Below, one piece after another: positions 45,555-56,139 of a stretch of 64,000 nt of DNA. Source of the DNA: Carex sylvatica (Eukaryota > Streptophyta > Magnoliopsida > Poales > Cyperaceae); the NCBI GenBank assembly GCA_964058845.1, contig CAXKVR010000040.1, forward strand, positions 186,001 through 250,000, written 5' to 3'. Positions within the stretch are counted from its first letter, which is position 1, and each line of letters starts with the position of its first letter. Below the pieces are notes generated by a model that was not told the origin of the DNA, searched no databases, and saw nothing but the letters and a program-made list of their open reading frames with translations. A program made the translations under genes and the position numbers.

Positions 45555-45607
45555 AGGCACCAAACACGTCGGTCACGCAAAAGTTGAGATATCTCAGAAG
45601 ATACGCA

Positions 45608-46959
45608 TCCGCCCTCCACTGTCTCCATACCAATATAATATTTCAATCCCATTGCAATGCACGGGCACTTGACTAGTTTTAACAAAAAGACTGCTTATCG
45701 AGTATATGTGGCCATGTGGGGTATGGCATATGTGTGGCATGCTGTAAAATTATAATAAAGCTAATAGAGCCGGGTCAAATTCAATCCGACGTATATATTG
45801 CTTTAAGATTCGTGTCAAATAAAAATAACCATTCAAATTTAACACTTGCATATCTCAGGTACCTGCAATGATACGTCACATCACGACACGACCGGATACG
45901 TTACGGCATGACACGGTTCTATCACGGCACGTATGCCAATTACGTGCCATGACCGTCCACATGATGTGACTATCTTTCAAAAATTTGGCACAACAAGGTA
46001 CGTCACGCAAAAGATTTGATCATGGTATGACACATGGTAATGTGTAATTATAACCGTTAGATCTTGATCGAGTGGTGAATCTTAAATAAACTAACCTAAA
46101 TTATGAAAAAATAGTTAAACGTGATTGACAAACATGACCGGTCACGTTTGGACATGTCATGTGTGGTAATGACGTAATTAATATGTTGTGATCATTCACG
46201 TGCCATGATCATCCTTTCAAATTTGACTACACGACGACACGACATATGATCCAAGTTACGACATGACTAGTCACGACACGGTATATATTTATATCCTTAG
46301 TAGCGGACATATTTTTTCTCATAACAAATCAACGATTCTTCTAAGTGGAATAGCTAATTGAACTGAGTCTTTTTTCTCTTTCTTTCTTTTATGCGAATCA
46401 ATATGGACTGACTTATATTTTCGTACAATTTTCTTCTACTGGATCGTAAATTAAATTCAGAGGTAGGCATTATATCCATTCAGGGGTAGACACAAGTATA
46501 AAATACCACTAGATCTAAAAAAATTTGAATTCAGAGATAGGCAAAGTGCCTACCCCAGGCCCTTCTTGGGTCCGTTAGTAGTTACGTGTCGTGATTATCT
46601 TTTGAAACTTAAACACAGCACAACACATCACGTGAAAGATCTAATTACGGCACGGTACATCCAAAAAATAGTAAAAGTTTTAAAAATTAAAATTTAATTT
46701 TCAATATCATTTTGACACGTAGATAAAAATTTGCAATTTGAAATCATAGTTCGACTGATTGGTGTTATGCATATATAATACACTCGCGCTCTCTCTCCAC
46801 ACACACACACACACATATTTGCCAATCCTTTTTTAATAGTAAGATATGCATCTGTGATTGTAATTTGTATGATTTCATCTTTCAAACATTTTTCTTTTTC
46901 ATGTCATACACGTTAATTAAATTAAGTGAGACCGCGCTATTACGTAGTTCCGTCTGACA
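45608..46959. repeat. Decayed CACGRCACG-type element and dispersed repeat
   Basis: 45860-46290 and 46590-46660 hold scattered CACGACACG, GGCACGTGACC-like and ACGGCACG motifs similar to the element at 45075 but too diverged to bound. 46680-46920 is a copy of the family at 43880, with a (CA)n microsatellite at about 46797-46815. No gene. Confidence 0.5.
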
Positions 46960-46984
46960 ATACACTAGTGGAAAAACAGGAATC

Positions 46985-47115
46985 AGGATCGGCCTATCTG
47001 GATCGGTTATATGAAACAACCGATACTAATATCTATCTGGATCGGTTCTTTGAACAAAACCGATCCTAATGGTCTATCAGGATCGGTTTTTATAAACAAC
47101 TGATCCTGATAGTGA
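46985..47115. repeat. 5' subterminal repeats of the CACTA element
   Basis: Direct and inverted copies of (T)ATCTGGATCGGTT and AACCGATCCTGAT. In En/Spm such motifs bind the TNPA-type protein; a similar role is inferred. Confidence 0.85.
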
Positions 47116-47297
47116 ATAGATTGTATTTTTTTTGAAAAAGTAATAGATTTTTTTAAGAAACTAGAAAGATATAATTTTTTTTATTCCATAGAATAAACAT
47201 ATGAGTTTTATATACAAATTGCCCGAATCTAGCACATACCGTTGTTTACAAATCTAATCAGATCATAACATTAATAAACGCATAAGGCGAAGGTGAA

Positions 47298-47540
47298 ATG
47301 GCCAAGCGGAGAAAGACTAACGAAGGAGGAAAAACTTTAAATCCTCCGTCTTCTCAGAATAAAATCAAGGGAGAAAAGACTTTGAATTCTCCATTTCAGA
47401 GTAAAATCAAGGGTGGAAAAACTTTGAACCCTACATCTCCTCAAAATGAGATTAGAGAAGAAAGAGATATAGCCACAATCCATACCGACTTTCTGAAGTG
47501 CTCAATTTGCTTCAATCCCATGTACTGTCCGTTTAATCAA
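47298..47540 (+). pseudogene. RING-like (SINA-type?) gene fragment captured by the CACTA element
   Basis: An 81-codon exon begins MAKRRKTNEGGKTLNPP, continues with three ~17-residue repeats (GGKTLNP...QNKIK, GEKTLNS..., GGKTLNP...QNEIR), and then shows LKCSICFNPMYCPFNQ at a clean donor (CAA/GTAATT, 47541). The CxxC...P spacing resembles the first half of the RING of plant SINA-like E3 ligases (C-P-I-C...P...Q-C), which often have an exon boundary there. The rest of the RING and the substrate-binding domain are absent; a possible acceptor at 47593 leads only to a short tail. The family call is tentative. Confidence 0.5.
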
Positions 47541-47819
47541 GTAATTACTTTTTTAATATTATTCTCTGGAAATTTAAATCTTCCTTCTTTCAGTTTGCCA
47601 AAAGCTCCATCGAATTTCAAGTTTATTTGGATTATGGCAGAATTTTTTATTTGATATAAGGATTAGGCCCGAATTTTTTATCTAATATAATTTATTAAAA
47701 TAATTTAAAAAATAATTTATAAGATAATTTAAGAAATAATTATTTTTAGTATCAATTTTTAAGAAATATTTTTTTAGTATCAATTTTTGGTTATTTTTTA
47801 AGAAATATACTTTTAGGAT

Positions 47820-47935
47820 CGATTTTTATAAACAACTAATCCTGATAGTATCAGGATCAGTTGTTTATAAGCAACCGATCCTGATAGTTCAACTATCAGG
47901 ATCAGTTGTTTATAAACAACCGATCCTAATAGTGC
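47820..47935. repeat. Second block of subterminal-type repeats
   Basis: Four TATCAGGATCAGTTG / CAACCGATCCTGATAG units in alternating orientation lie after the captured fragment and before the TNP2 leader. The fragment therefore sits between two blocks of the 5' array. Confidence 0.8.
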
Positions 47936-48665
47936 ATATGAAAAGTTAATTCAGTCCCATTATTGTCAGAATCTCGTTTCTCTTCCTCTATCGCCTTTCT
48001 TAATTAGCGCAGCAGCTATTTCGCCCTAAATTATTACTTCAGCTATCTCACCTCTCTTTTCTGAGGTACATTTGATCATCTCTTCTCTCAAGTTTGTTAT
48101 TACTAGTAGAGCACCATTTTTTGACTTTATAATTAATTCGGTTCAAACCCTAAACCCTAAATCCTATATATATATGAGAAGTGAGTTATGATCCGGCCCG
48201 CTCAAAATCTAAACCTTATAGCCTTGATTCAGCTCTTTTGTTAGTTCCACAAGTTTTTAATTATAAGTTTGCTATATATATGCTATATGAGCATTTTTGT
48301 TATTTCAAGTTGTAGGATATATAACATGCATGTTATGTACATCTCTTAATTAGGTTCCGATCGATGGTTTAATTTTGTAGATTGGCTATTATTGAGATAT
48401 TTGGTGCAGCGATATATTTTCATCTCACTCGATCTGTCATCCAAAGAAGTTGTAAGTACAACCTAAAAGTTTCATGTTTAATTATTTTTGTGCATTAATT
48501 AATGTGTTTTTTTTTGTAAGAGATGTATTTATATTTTCTAGCTAGTATGTAGCTAGAGTACTGTCATATGAGCCACAACTGCATTATTAATGCCTTCAGG
48601 TCATGATACCCGTTCAAAATTAATCCATTAGGGATTAATTTTGAATAGTCCCCGTTTTGGGACTG

Positions 48666-48857
48666 CTCTCTAAATACTTTGTCTCATTTAGGATGTGGCC
48701 ACATGTTAGTCGTGTTTTAGCATTTAAGAAAATTTCGGCAGCATTTCCACTTAGTTTCCCGAATCTCGGGGAACTAAGGGGAAATGCTGCCGAAATTTTC
48801 TTAAATGCTAAAACACGACTAACATGTGGCCACTACTGAGACAAAGTATTCAGAGAG
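48666..48857 (+). ncRNA. Near-perfect long hairpin (MIR-like or siRNA-producing foldback)
   Basis: The left arm 48666-48766 and right arm 48769-48857 pair almost throughout. CTCTAAATACTTTGTCTCA matches TGAGACAAAGTATTCAGAG; TGGCCACATGTTAGTCGTGT and TTTAGCATTTAAGAAAATTT match exactly; only a few mismatches occur near the tip (TTTCCACTTAGTTTCCCGA) and a ~5-base bulge near the base. The loop is about 3 bases (CCCGA-ATC-TCGGG). The hairpin lies 100 bp upstream of the TNP2 start, in its likely leader. CACTA elements in rice gave rise to the miR820 hairpins; this sequence is not recognised as that family. Dicing is inferred. Confidence 0.6.
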
Positions 48858-48957
48858 TGGGATAGGATGGTAACCCAGCCCCATGTAAGCCATATTGTGA
48901 ACAGAACTAAGCTCTCCAACCTTGTTCTTAATTAATTGTGTTTTATTATAATTGCAG

Positions 48958-50178
48958 ATGGGCCGCAGTTGGATGTATGAAGTATCACATCTATCTGATG
49001 AATATATGACAGGTGTCGAGGAATTTATCAGAGTTGCTACGGAAGATATGACGAATAAGGGGAGTGCACTGATGTCGTGTCCTTGCCGTGATTGTAACAA
49101 TGGTCAAAAATTCTCCAACTCGAACCAAGTGAGGAACCATTTAATCCATCGTGGATTCAAGCAAGGATATAAGTGTTGGTTATGGCACGGTGAGAGTTTG
49201 CTCAGCATCGTAAGAGCTTATGCTGTCGAAGAAGTTATTGAGTTTTGTACTAATTATATGGATGATGTCAAAGCTATAGGCATCCCTAAATCTCGGCACG
49301 AGGGTCGACTTCATGGGGTAGGCACAATCGGTGCGAAATTATTCGAGCCCGATAGTATAATGATGTCACTAGTACATTTTCATGTTTTGCAACACCTCAC
49401 TGACGTTCATCCTTTTTGGGACGAGCATATGACTCTCTTGCGGCAACAGAATCCTAAGAAATCTAACAAGTGGTTAATCAGCGAACACAATAAGAAGTTT
49501 GAAGGATGGTTTACACGGAGAGTCGTGCAAGCTCCAGAGGGGGAAAATATTACAGAATCTGTGAAATTGTTGGCTCTTGGTCCAGTCCACGTCGTGAGGA
49601 CCTTCCAAGGATATGACATCAACGGGTACACATTTTACACAAGAAATCAAGATTCAAAGAGTACCGTGCAAAACAGTGGAGTGACGTTAGTAGCCGTTTC
49701 GAGTGATTTGTCAGATCCTAAAGGTGCCGGACCATCGCATGCATCAATGTCATATTACGGGTTTGTTGAAGAAATTTGGGAGGTAGATTATAGAAAATTT
49801 AACATTCCGTTATTTATGTGTAAATGAGTCGATAACCGTAGGGGGGTTAAAGTCGACGAAGATGGTTTTATTCTAGTGGATTTCAGTAAGGCTGGATACA
49901 AGGACGATCCATTTATACTTGCAAGACAAGCCACGTAAGTGTTCTACGTTACTGATCCGGCCGATCGTTCAAGACATGTTGTCCTCTCTGGTAAAAGACG
50001 TATCATCGGGATTGATAATGTGGAAGACGAAGAAGCGTACGATCATTTTGATGAGATACCACCATTTTCCACTGGCATGGCATCTTTACCAACCGGTGAG
50101 GATAACAAGACAAGTCACACGCGCAACGATCACAATGAAGGAGAATGGATTGAAGTTCCCACTGGCAATAATCCCTAA
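48958..50178 (+). pseudogene. TNP2-type CACTA transposase lacking its catalytic core
   Basis: Starts MGRSWMYEVSHLSDEYMTGV, the transposase-associated N-terminal domain (CPCRDC, NHLIHRGF, WLWHGES, residues ~1-83). It passes directly into the end of DUF4218 (IEFCTNYMDDVKAIGIPKSR, EGRLHGVGTIG, residues ~92-130) and DUF4216 (GYDINGYTFYT, STVQNSGVTLVA, GFVEEIWEVDY). The whole Transposase_21 core that carries the catalytic residues in TNP2/TNPD, several hundred residues, is missing, and the joint keeps the frame. After 289 codons a TGA (49825-49827) stands where Trp is expected (CK-W-VDN), then a TAA at 49936-49938 replaces a likely Gln. The frame continues through RRIIGIDNVEDEEAYDHFDE to the natural end at 50178. 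It cannot be an active transposase. Confidence 0.9.
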
Positions 50179-50512
50179 ATTTTCATTGGTATGTCAAAAT
50201 ATAAAAATATAAAAAATGTGATTTATTATTATTTAATATCGTTGACTTAAAAAAATTTACTTTTTTCAGGATGCATTGAAAGACTAGACAATGAAAAGCA
50301 TGCATGCAAGTTATATATTCTTCAATGTTTCTTGTAACTTATTTTTTTTCATGTTATATGTAAATTTATTAGCTTATTTTTTAATTTTTTAATTTTTAAT
50401 GTTACTATTTAGTATATACGTATCATCTGGTAAAATATAACACATATACACATTCTGACTTTCAATTTTAAAAAAAGTATACACACACAAAAATATAAAC
50501 CACACAAATATA

Positions 50513-51020
50513 GGGAAAAACACCATCTGGATCGGTTCCTACCTCCAGAACCGATCCAAATACGTATGTAAATTTCCTTTTTTAACATATGTAATTTATA
50601 TATCAAAATATGATAACTTATACATATAATATCATAACATATAAATTATTTATAAATTATATAAGTTATTTGTAAATTATATAAGTTATTTGTAAATTAT
50701 TTATAAAATTATTTTAAAAAATAGCATTCTAAATATCTGATAAATTATACATAATCCTAATAGAGTATCAAGATCGGTTCTAACCTCAGAACCGATCCTG
50801 ATGTGTATCTGGATCGGTTTCTGACTAAAGAACCGATCCAGATACACATCAGGATCGGTTCTGAGGTTAGAACCGATCTTGATACTCTATTAGGGCCACC
50901 GTTTTATTTTTAAATTTAAAAACGTATCAAGATCGGTTCTAACCTCAGAACCGATCCAGATACATATCTGGATCGGTTCTGGAGGTAGAAACCGATCCAG
51001 ATGGTGTTTCCCATATTTTT
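50513..51020. repeat. Internal inverted arrays of GGATCGGTTC
   Basis: A block bounded by GGGAAAAACACCATCTGGAT and its near complement (ATCCAGATGGTGTTTCCC, ~51005) contains several perfect hairpins made of ATCTGGATCGGTT..AACCGATCCAGAT (50760-50890, 50925-51000). They resemble CACTA subterminal DNA and lie between the two genes. A related hairpin block is at 51730-51870. They may derive from a nested, deleted CACTA copy. Confidence 0.75.
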
Positions 51021-51225
51021 TTGCGGGTCCAGTGCGGATGGATGACCCGCACTGCGGCTGCTTCTCTAAAACTTTCTGAATTTTGGCCAAGTCATGAATG
51101 CGGCTGGGCTCATCCGCACTGGACTCAGTGCGTCCGCACTAGGCTCGGGCTTTTTCTCTAGCAGTGAGTGCGGGTGGGTTGATCCGCAGTGCGGGTGGCT
51201 GATCCGCACTGGGAGGTATTTTTGC
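51021..51225. repeat. GTGCGGATGGATGACCCGCAC-type palindromic repeats
   Basis: Six or so copies of TCCGCACT / AGTGCGG in both orientations with spacers. They are distinct from the flanking GGATCGGTT motif and more GC-rich. Origin unknown. Confidence 0.65.
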
Positions 51226-52734
51226 TAGTTTGCATCATTTCCTGCATTGAAAAGCCGAATAACCGCAATAACTTGATTCTAGGTATATTTTAATCACTTT
51301 ATATTATAAATACAAGATAATTGGTGTTATTTCATGATGAAATCTATATCAAATGTAGTTAAATGTAAGCTACAAATATTTGTCAAATCAAATAAGATTT
51401 CAATTAAGAAGCATGAAATTTATTTAGTTTTTATATTTTCAAACCACTAAAAATAATAATCAAATAAATTTTAAAATATAATTTATATATCAAAATATGA
51501 TAACTTATTTTAAAAAATAATTTATATATCAAAATATGATAACTTATACATATAATATCATAACATATAAATTATTTATAAATTATATAAGTTATTTGTA
51601 AATTATTTATAATATTATTTAAAAAAATAACATTCTAAATATCTGATAACTTATACATATTTATTATCATATTATCATATTTATTAACATTCTAAATATC
51701 TGATAACTTGTACATATTGAAACCGGCATCTTAATAGAGTATCAAGATCGGTTCTAACCTCAGAACCGATCCTAATGTGTATCTGGATCGGTTCTTTAGT
51801 AAGAAACCGATCCAGATACACATCAGGATCGGTTCTGAGGTAAGAACCGATCTTGATACTCTATTAGGGCGCCGGTTTAACTTAGCCAAAATTTGAAAAA
51901 ATTTCAAAACCTTGGCCTCCTTTCCTCTTCTCCTCAAAACCGTGGCCTCTCATCTCTTCCTCTTCTCCTCAAGCACTTAGCCAAAAATTTCCCAAGTTTC
52001 AAAACCGTGGCCTCCCTTCCTCTAGCTCCGCCGTGCGCCTCTCTTCCTCTCCTTCTCAAACCCTAGTCTGTCGGCTCGTTCCACCCCGCCGTGCGTCTCT
52101 CTTCCACCCCACCGTCGGCTCGTTGGCTCCGCCTCCCTCTCCTTCTCAAACTCGGGTAAGTCCCCTCTCCCTCTCCCTTTAACAAAATCAATTTATTAGG
52201 AATTGTTTAGAAATTTTGGAAAATTCGGATTATTAATTGTTGTTAGTTCGGATTATGGGATTGTTGCTAATTCGGTTTATTAGAAATTATTGCTAATTTG
52301 GTTTTTTAAAAATTCGGATTACAAACTCATAATGTCTTGTTGCTAATTAGAAATTGTTGCTTATTACAAATTGTTAGCAATCCTCTTATTTGCTTATTAG
52401 AAATTGCTTATTTGAAATTGTTAAACTTTGTTTGTTCACCCTAGCTACTCAAGTATACTTGGTACCAAGGCATTGTGAGAATTTTATATGGTATTGCTCA
52501 AGTATTGGTAATTTAATTTATTTGGCATAGAGTTAACCCTAGTTGCTAATTCGGAATATTGTTAACCCTAGTTGCTTAATTGAGTTATAATCGAAATATT
52601 GTTAAACCTTTTTACTCAAATATGTCTATTTAATTGTTCCAAATTATATTGCTAATTTTATATGGTATCGCTCAACTATTATCAAATTTTATTTGGCATT
52701 GAATTAATCCTAATTGCTAATTCTTGCTTCAGAT
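51226..52734 (+). promoter_or_regulatory. AT-rich spacer, hairpin block and leader of the second CACTA gene
   Basis: 51226-51720 is AT-rich with repeated TATATCAAAATATGATAACT. 51730-51870 is a hairpin block of GATCGGTTCT units. 51880-52155 is CT-rich and repetitive (GCCTCCCTTCCTCT, CCGCCGTGCG), probably the 5' leader, with a donor near 52156 (CTCGG/GTAAGT). An acceptor at TTGCTTCAG/AT just before the ATG at 52735 ends the leader intron. Confidence 0.5.
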
Positions 52735-55700
52735 ATGGAAGGTGATGGTGACATAGTCTCGGCTGAGAAGAAAAGAAGAGGGCCTAACAAAATTAAGGAG
52801 AAGTTCAACGAGAAAGGCAAACAGCTGGAACTTGACAAATTTTATAGGCCGATTGTTACTCGAGATATGACGAGTTTTGCAACGGAATTTGGGATATTGG
52901 TAAGAAGGAATGTTTCTCTAAGGTTCCAACGGTGGAAAGATGTTCCAGATGAGAAAAAGCAAAAAATATGGGAAATACTTAAGGTAAACAAATTTTGCTG
53001 CTAATTTCACAAGATTTCTTTTGATATTAACTAACTCTAAATTTTTTATTTCTATTCGTTTGTAAGGTGGATTAGGGCATAATCGACAACGAAGAGGTGC
53101 AGAAATATTATTATCAGAAAATGTCTACTTGTCACCAGAAGTGGCGAACCGAAATGACTAAAGTGTGGCGCAAGGGTGAGATGCCCGACTTTGGTAAGCT
53201 CCAGATTGAAGAACAAGACTGGGAAGAATTTTGTAAGTACCGAGAGACAGAGAAATTTGATGTATGATAGTTACTATGGACCACCTACCTTATGTATAAT
53301 TAATTAAGAATTCAAATTTTTTTATAATTGAGACTAATTGTTTCTTTATTCAAATTGTAGGATGCCAGCCAGACTGGAAAGGCGAATCAGGCCCACAACG
53401 AGTATCCGCATTTCTTAGGATCCAGAGGTTATAACGGTGAGGGTTTTCAGAGTAGACTCAGAGATGCTATGCAGACGATTGCAAACGAGAAAGCATCTAG
53501 TGATCCGTCTTCCCAAGGGTCAACTAGTACTGCATTGACAGCAGAGGAGCTTATTGATTTGTCGGTTGAACATAGGCACGTTACGTGGAAACTAGCAAGA
53601 CAGAAGCTCTCAGAAGAGACCAATGAACGCTTTTATCCAGAAACATACTTACCGGTTATCACCAGAATTGTGAGTATTTAGATATTGTCATTAATTGAAA
53701 CTTCAACTTTAATTTATTTTGTTATAACATTTATGTTGTCAGTTGGCCGTCGTACGATACGATGATGTTCTGGGAAAATCTCTGCCAAATTGGGAACATC
53801 CCGGGAGGGTGAGAGGAGTGGGCGGTCTGCTTCCAATTACAACAGCATTCGGTAAGAGCTCGATAAGGAGGAAACACACTGTTACTTACTCGAGATCCGA
53901 AGAAGAATTTGATGCGAGAGTGGATCAAAGAGTAGAGGAGAGAGTAAGAGGAATGGAGCAGAGATTGCGGCAACAAATGAAAGAAGAAATGAAGGCTGAG
54001 CTTGCAATAATGCTTCAGCAGACCATGGGCCAACAAGAAAAGACGTATAGCCCAACAGTCGTTCAGAGCAGCTGTTAGTCAGTCAAACCATCTGCAAATC
54101 TTTCCGATTTTACTGAGGTAATGCAAATTCAGATTTGAATCAGTAGGTCTATGCTTTAATTTCATACATATTTAGATTTTATTCGAGTAAATACATGTAT
54201 TTGTACAGGAGGGAGAACTAAGCTGCAGACTCCAGGCGAATGTAGGTGGGAATACTCTTGTAGTGGCCTTAGGGACAATTCATGTTCCAGTTGTACAAGG
54301 TGGAATAATTCACGGTTTGCCTATGCCGCCTGACCATGCAAGAGTAACGGTGGATGCTATTCGTGATGCAGACTTCATAGAACTCCCCTTACCTGTACCA
54401 AATGGCGAGCAGTTAACCCTTGCATCGGTCCTCGGCAGTTTCACTGCATGGCCGATGTCCATGATATTGACAGGTTCAGATGAGGTATATTATTATTAAG
54501 TTTTATTCCTTCTTAATTTGTATCTATATGATATAGTTATAGTTGATTTTGGATTTTATTTCAATTTATTATGAAATTTTGCAGGAACCACGCGAAGAGG
54601 TGCAAGTTCCTGGAGATCGAAAAACAACGAGTCACAGCAAGGTGTTTGATCATATCAATTTTGAAAAGCTGGGACGAACATTCAACCAGCTGCGTGATCG
54701 ATTTTCAGAGCTAGATGGCAGTCCATTCAAAATCGATCCCCCACTTGATCTTTTATGTTCAGCAGAGTCCATATACGTTTATGCAGATGATTATGCGGTC
54801 TTACTTACACCACGGGAGTGGCTCACTGGACCAGTCATTCAGATATGGATGCTGTGAGTTTATTATTCGTTATAATTGCAGAATTCAGTACTTTTAATTC
54901 AAATTTCACAAACTTGATAATACATGTATGTCTTTTTTTTTTTAGGTATTGGCACAAATTCATCAAGGAGGAATTTTTCGGTGAGCAGATTGGTTTCATG
55001 GACCCTCAGCGAACAAATGCCACCATGCTGCATGATGACCGGGGAGGTGTTATTCAATACATGAGGAAAGCACTCCAAGAGAATCGGGACAAGAGATTGA
55101 TCTTTATACCTTACCATCAGATGTTAGTGTTATATATATATTATAATTTTATTATATTTCTTTCAATTCATATAAATTATAGAATATGACATGCTACAAA
55201 CCTAATATGCAGAAATCATTGGATATTGACCGTGCTTATACCAAGAGATCGTTCCTTGTACGTGTACGATTCCGATAAGAAGAGCAAAAAAATGCTAATG
55301 ATCACTGCTGCGGTCGAGGAGTAAGTGACTTTCTTAATTTTACGTTTGTTTAGAATTCTAATGATTTTATTATTATATTATCGTTTTAAATATCTCCCGT
55401 AAGTACTGATTGTTCAATTTGTTCATATTTCAACAGTGCCTTCGCCAGGGAAATGGGTACTTCTTTAACGATTCATAACGATTGCAAGGTAATAGTTTCT
55501 ATTGAGATAGGATTATAAGGACCTAGATGCAAAAATTTGTGAATATCTAAACATATAAATCATTGGTATATATGCTCATTAACTTACATTTTATTTTTTA
55601 CAAACTTTTTATATAGTGTCCACAACAACCAGCCGGCTGGGAATGTGCATATTATGTCATGTTGCTCATGCAAGACATAATAAGCGAACAACTCGATTCT

Positions 55701-55931
55701 TTTCCGAACTTAAGGGTATATATGCATTTATATATTTTTCAAAAGTAATGATGAATTTTTGCTTCAAATATAATAAAATACAAAATTAATTGTCCATGCT
55801 CTTCTATCTTTTTAAAAATGCAGGATATTCCCGCTAAACATAATGTACAACGCTTGGGAGATTTGCGAAAAATGTGTGTTAAAATTTTTTTACATGAGAT
55901 TAGGCCAAGACAAATAACTACAACATTGTAG
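52735..55931 (+). pseudogene. TNP1/TNPA-type protein joined to a ULP1-type protease domain, 11 exons
   Basis: Exons 52735-52983, 53067-53261, 53361-53669, 53743-54117, 54209-54484, 54585-54853, 54946-55122, 55213-55320, 55437-55488, 55617-55715 and 55824-55931 all have GT/AG ends and consistent phase (738 codons plus stop). The first part (KRRGPNKIKEK, RFQRWKDVPDEKKQKIWE, HQKWRTEMTKVWRKG, a coiled coil RVDQRVEERVRGMEQRLRQQ near 53930) matches plant Ptta/En-Spm second-ORF proteins, which bind element ends. The last third matches ULP1/C48 cysteine proteases: NHWILTVL (H619), LYVYDS (D636), QQPAGWECAYYVM (C680). ULP1 enzymes remove SUMO from proteins. Two in-frame TAG codons, at 53073-53075 and 54076-54078, each fit a lost Gln. 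Apart from these the gene is undamaged. Confidence 0.85.
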
Positions 55932-56139
55932 GACGTGTGTAATTTTAATTTGCATTAACATGAATTTTTTGTAATAACTTAGGATGTGTATGTGATAATT
56001 AATTTAGGATGTGTATGAAACATAATTTTAGGATGTGTGACATTTCATTTCGGATTTGTGATAATTTAGCAAGAATTTTTGCCAGCAAAATATGGAAGCT
56101 GGTAATTTAATAAAAACATTTTTTTTTTATTCAATTTCA

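Larger units (their letters stand above)
44767..45607. mobile_element. Mutator-type MITE (GTATCCTCTG family) hosting two further MITEs
   Basis: The left end (AAATCCTCTGAGATATCTC, 44767) and right end (GAGATATCTCAGAAGATACG, ~45585-45607) are the inverted termini seen in the 3.4- and 43.4-kb copies, here 840 bp apart. Inside are a second family member (44843-45060) and a hAT MITE (45075-45554). Once these are removed the remainder is about the size of the other copies. Similar CTGTCTCCA flanks occur but not at the exact ends. Confidence 0.65.

Noticed and set aside
45038..46660. Autonomous CACTA or Helitron reading of the CACGGCAC region
   Set aside because: The only bounded element has an 8-bp duplication and hAT-like ends; no coding sequence is present.
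53731..54036. Minus-strand ORF over exon 4 of the CACTA second gene
   Set aside because: Antisense shadow; the plus frame has splice sites and family motifs.
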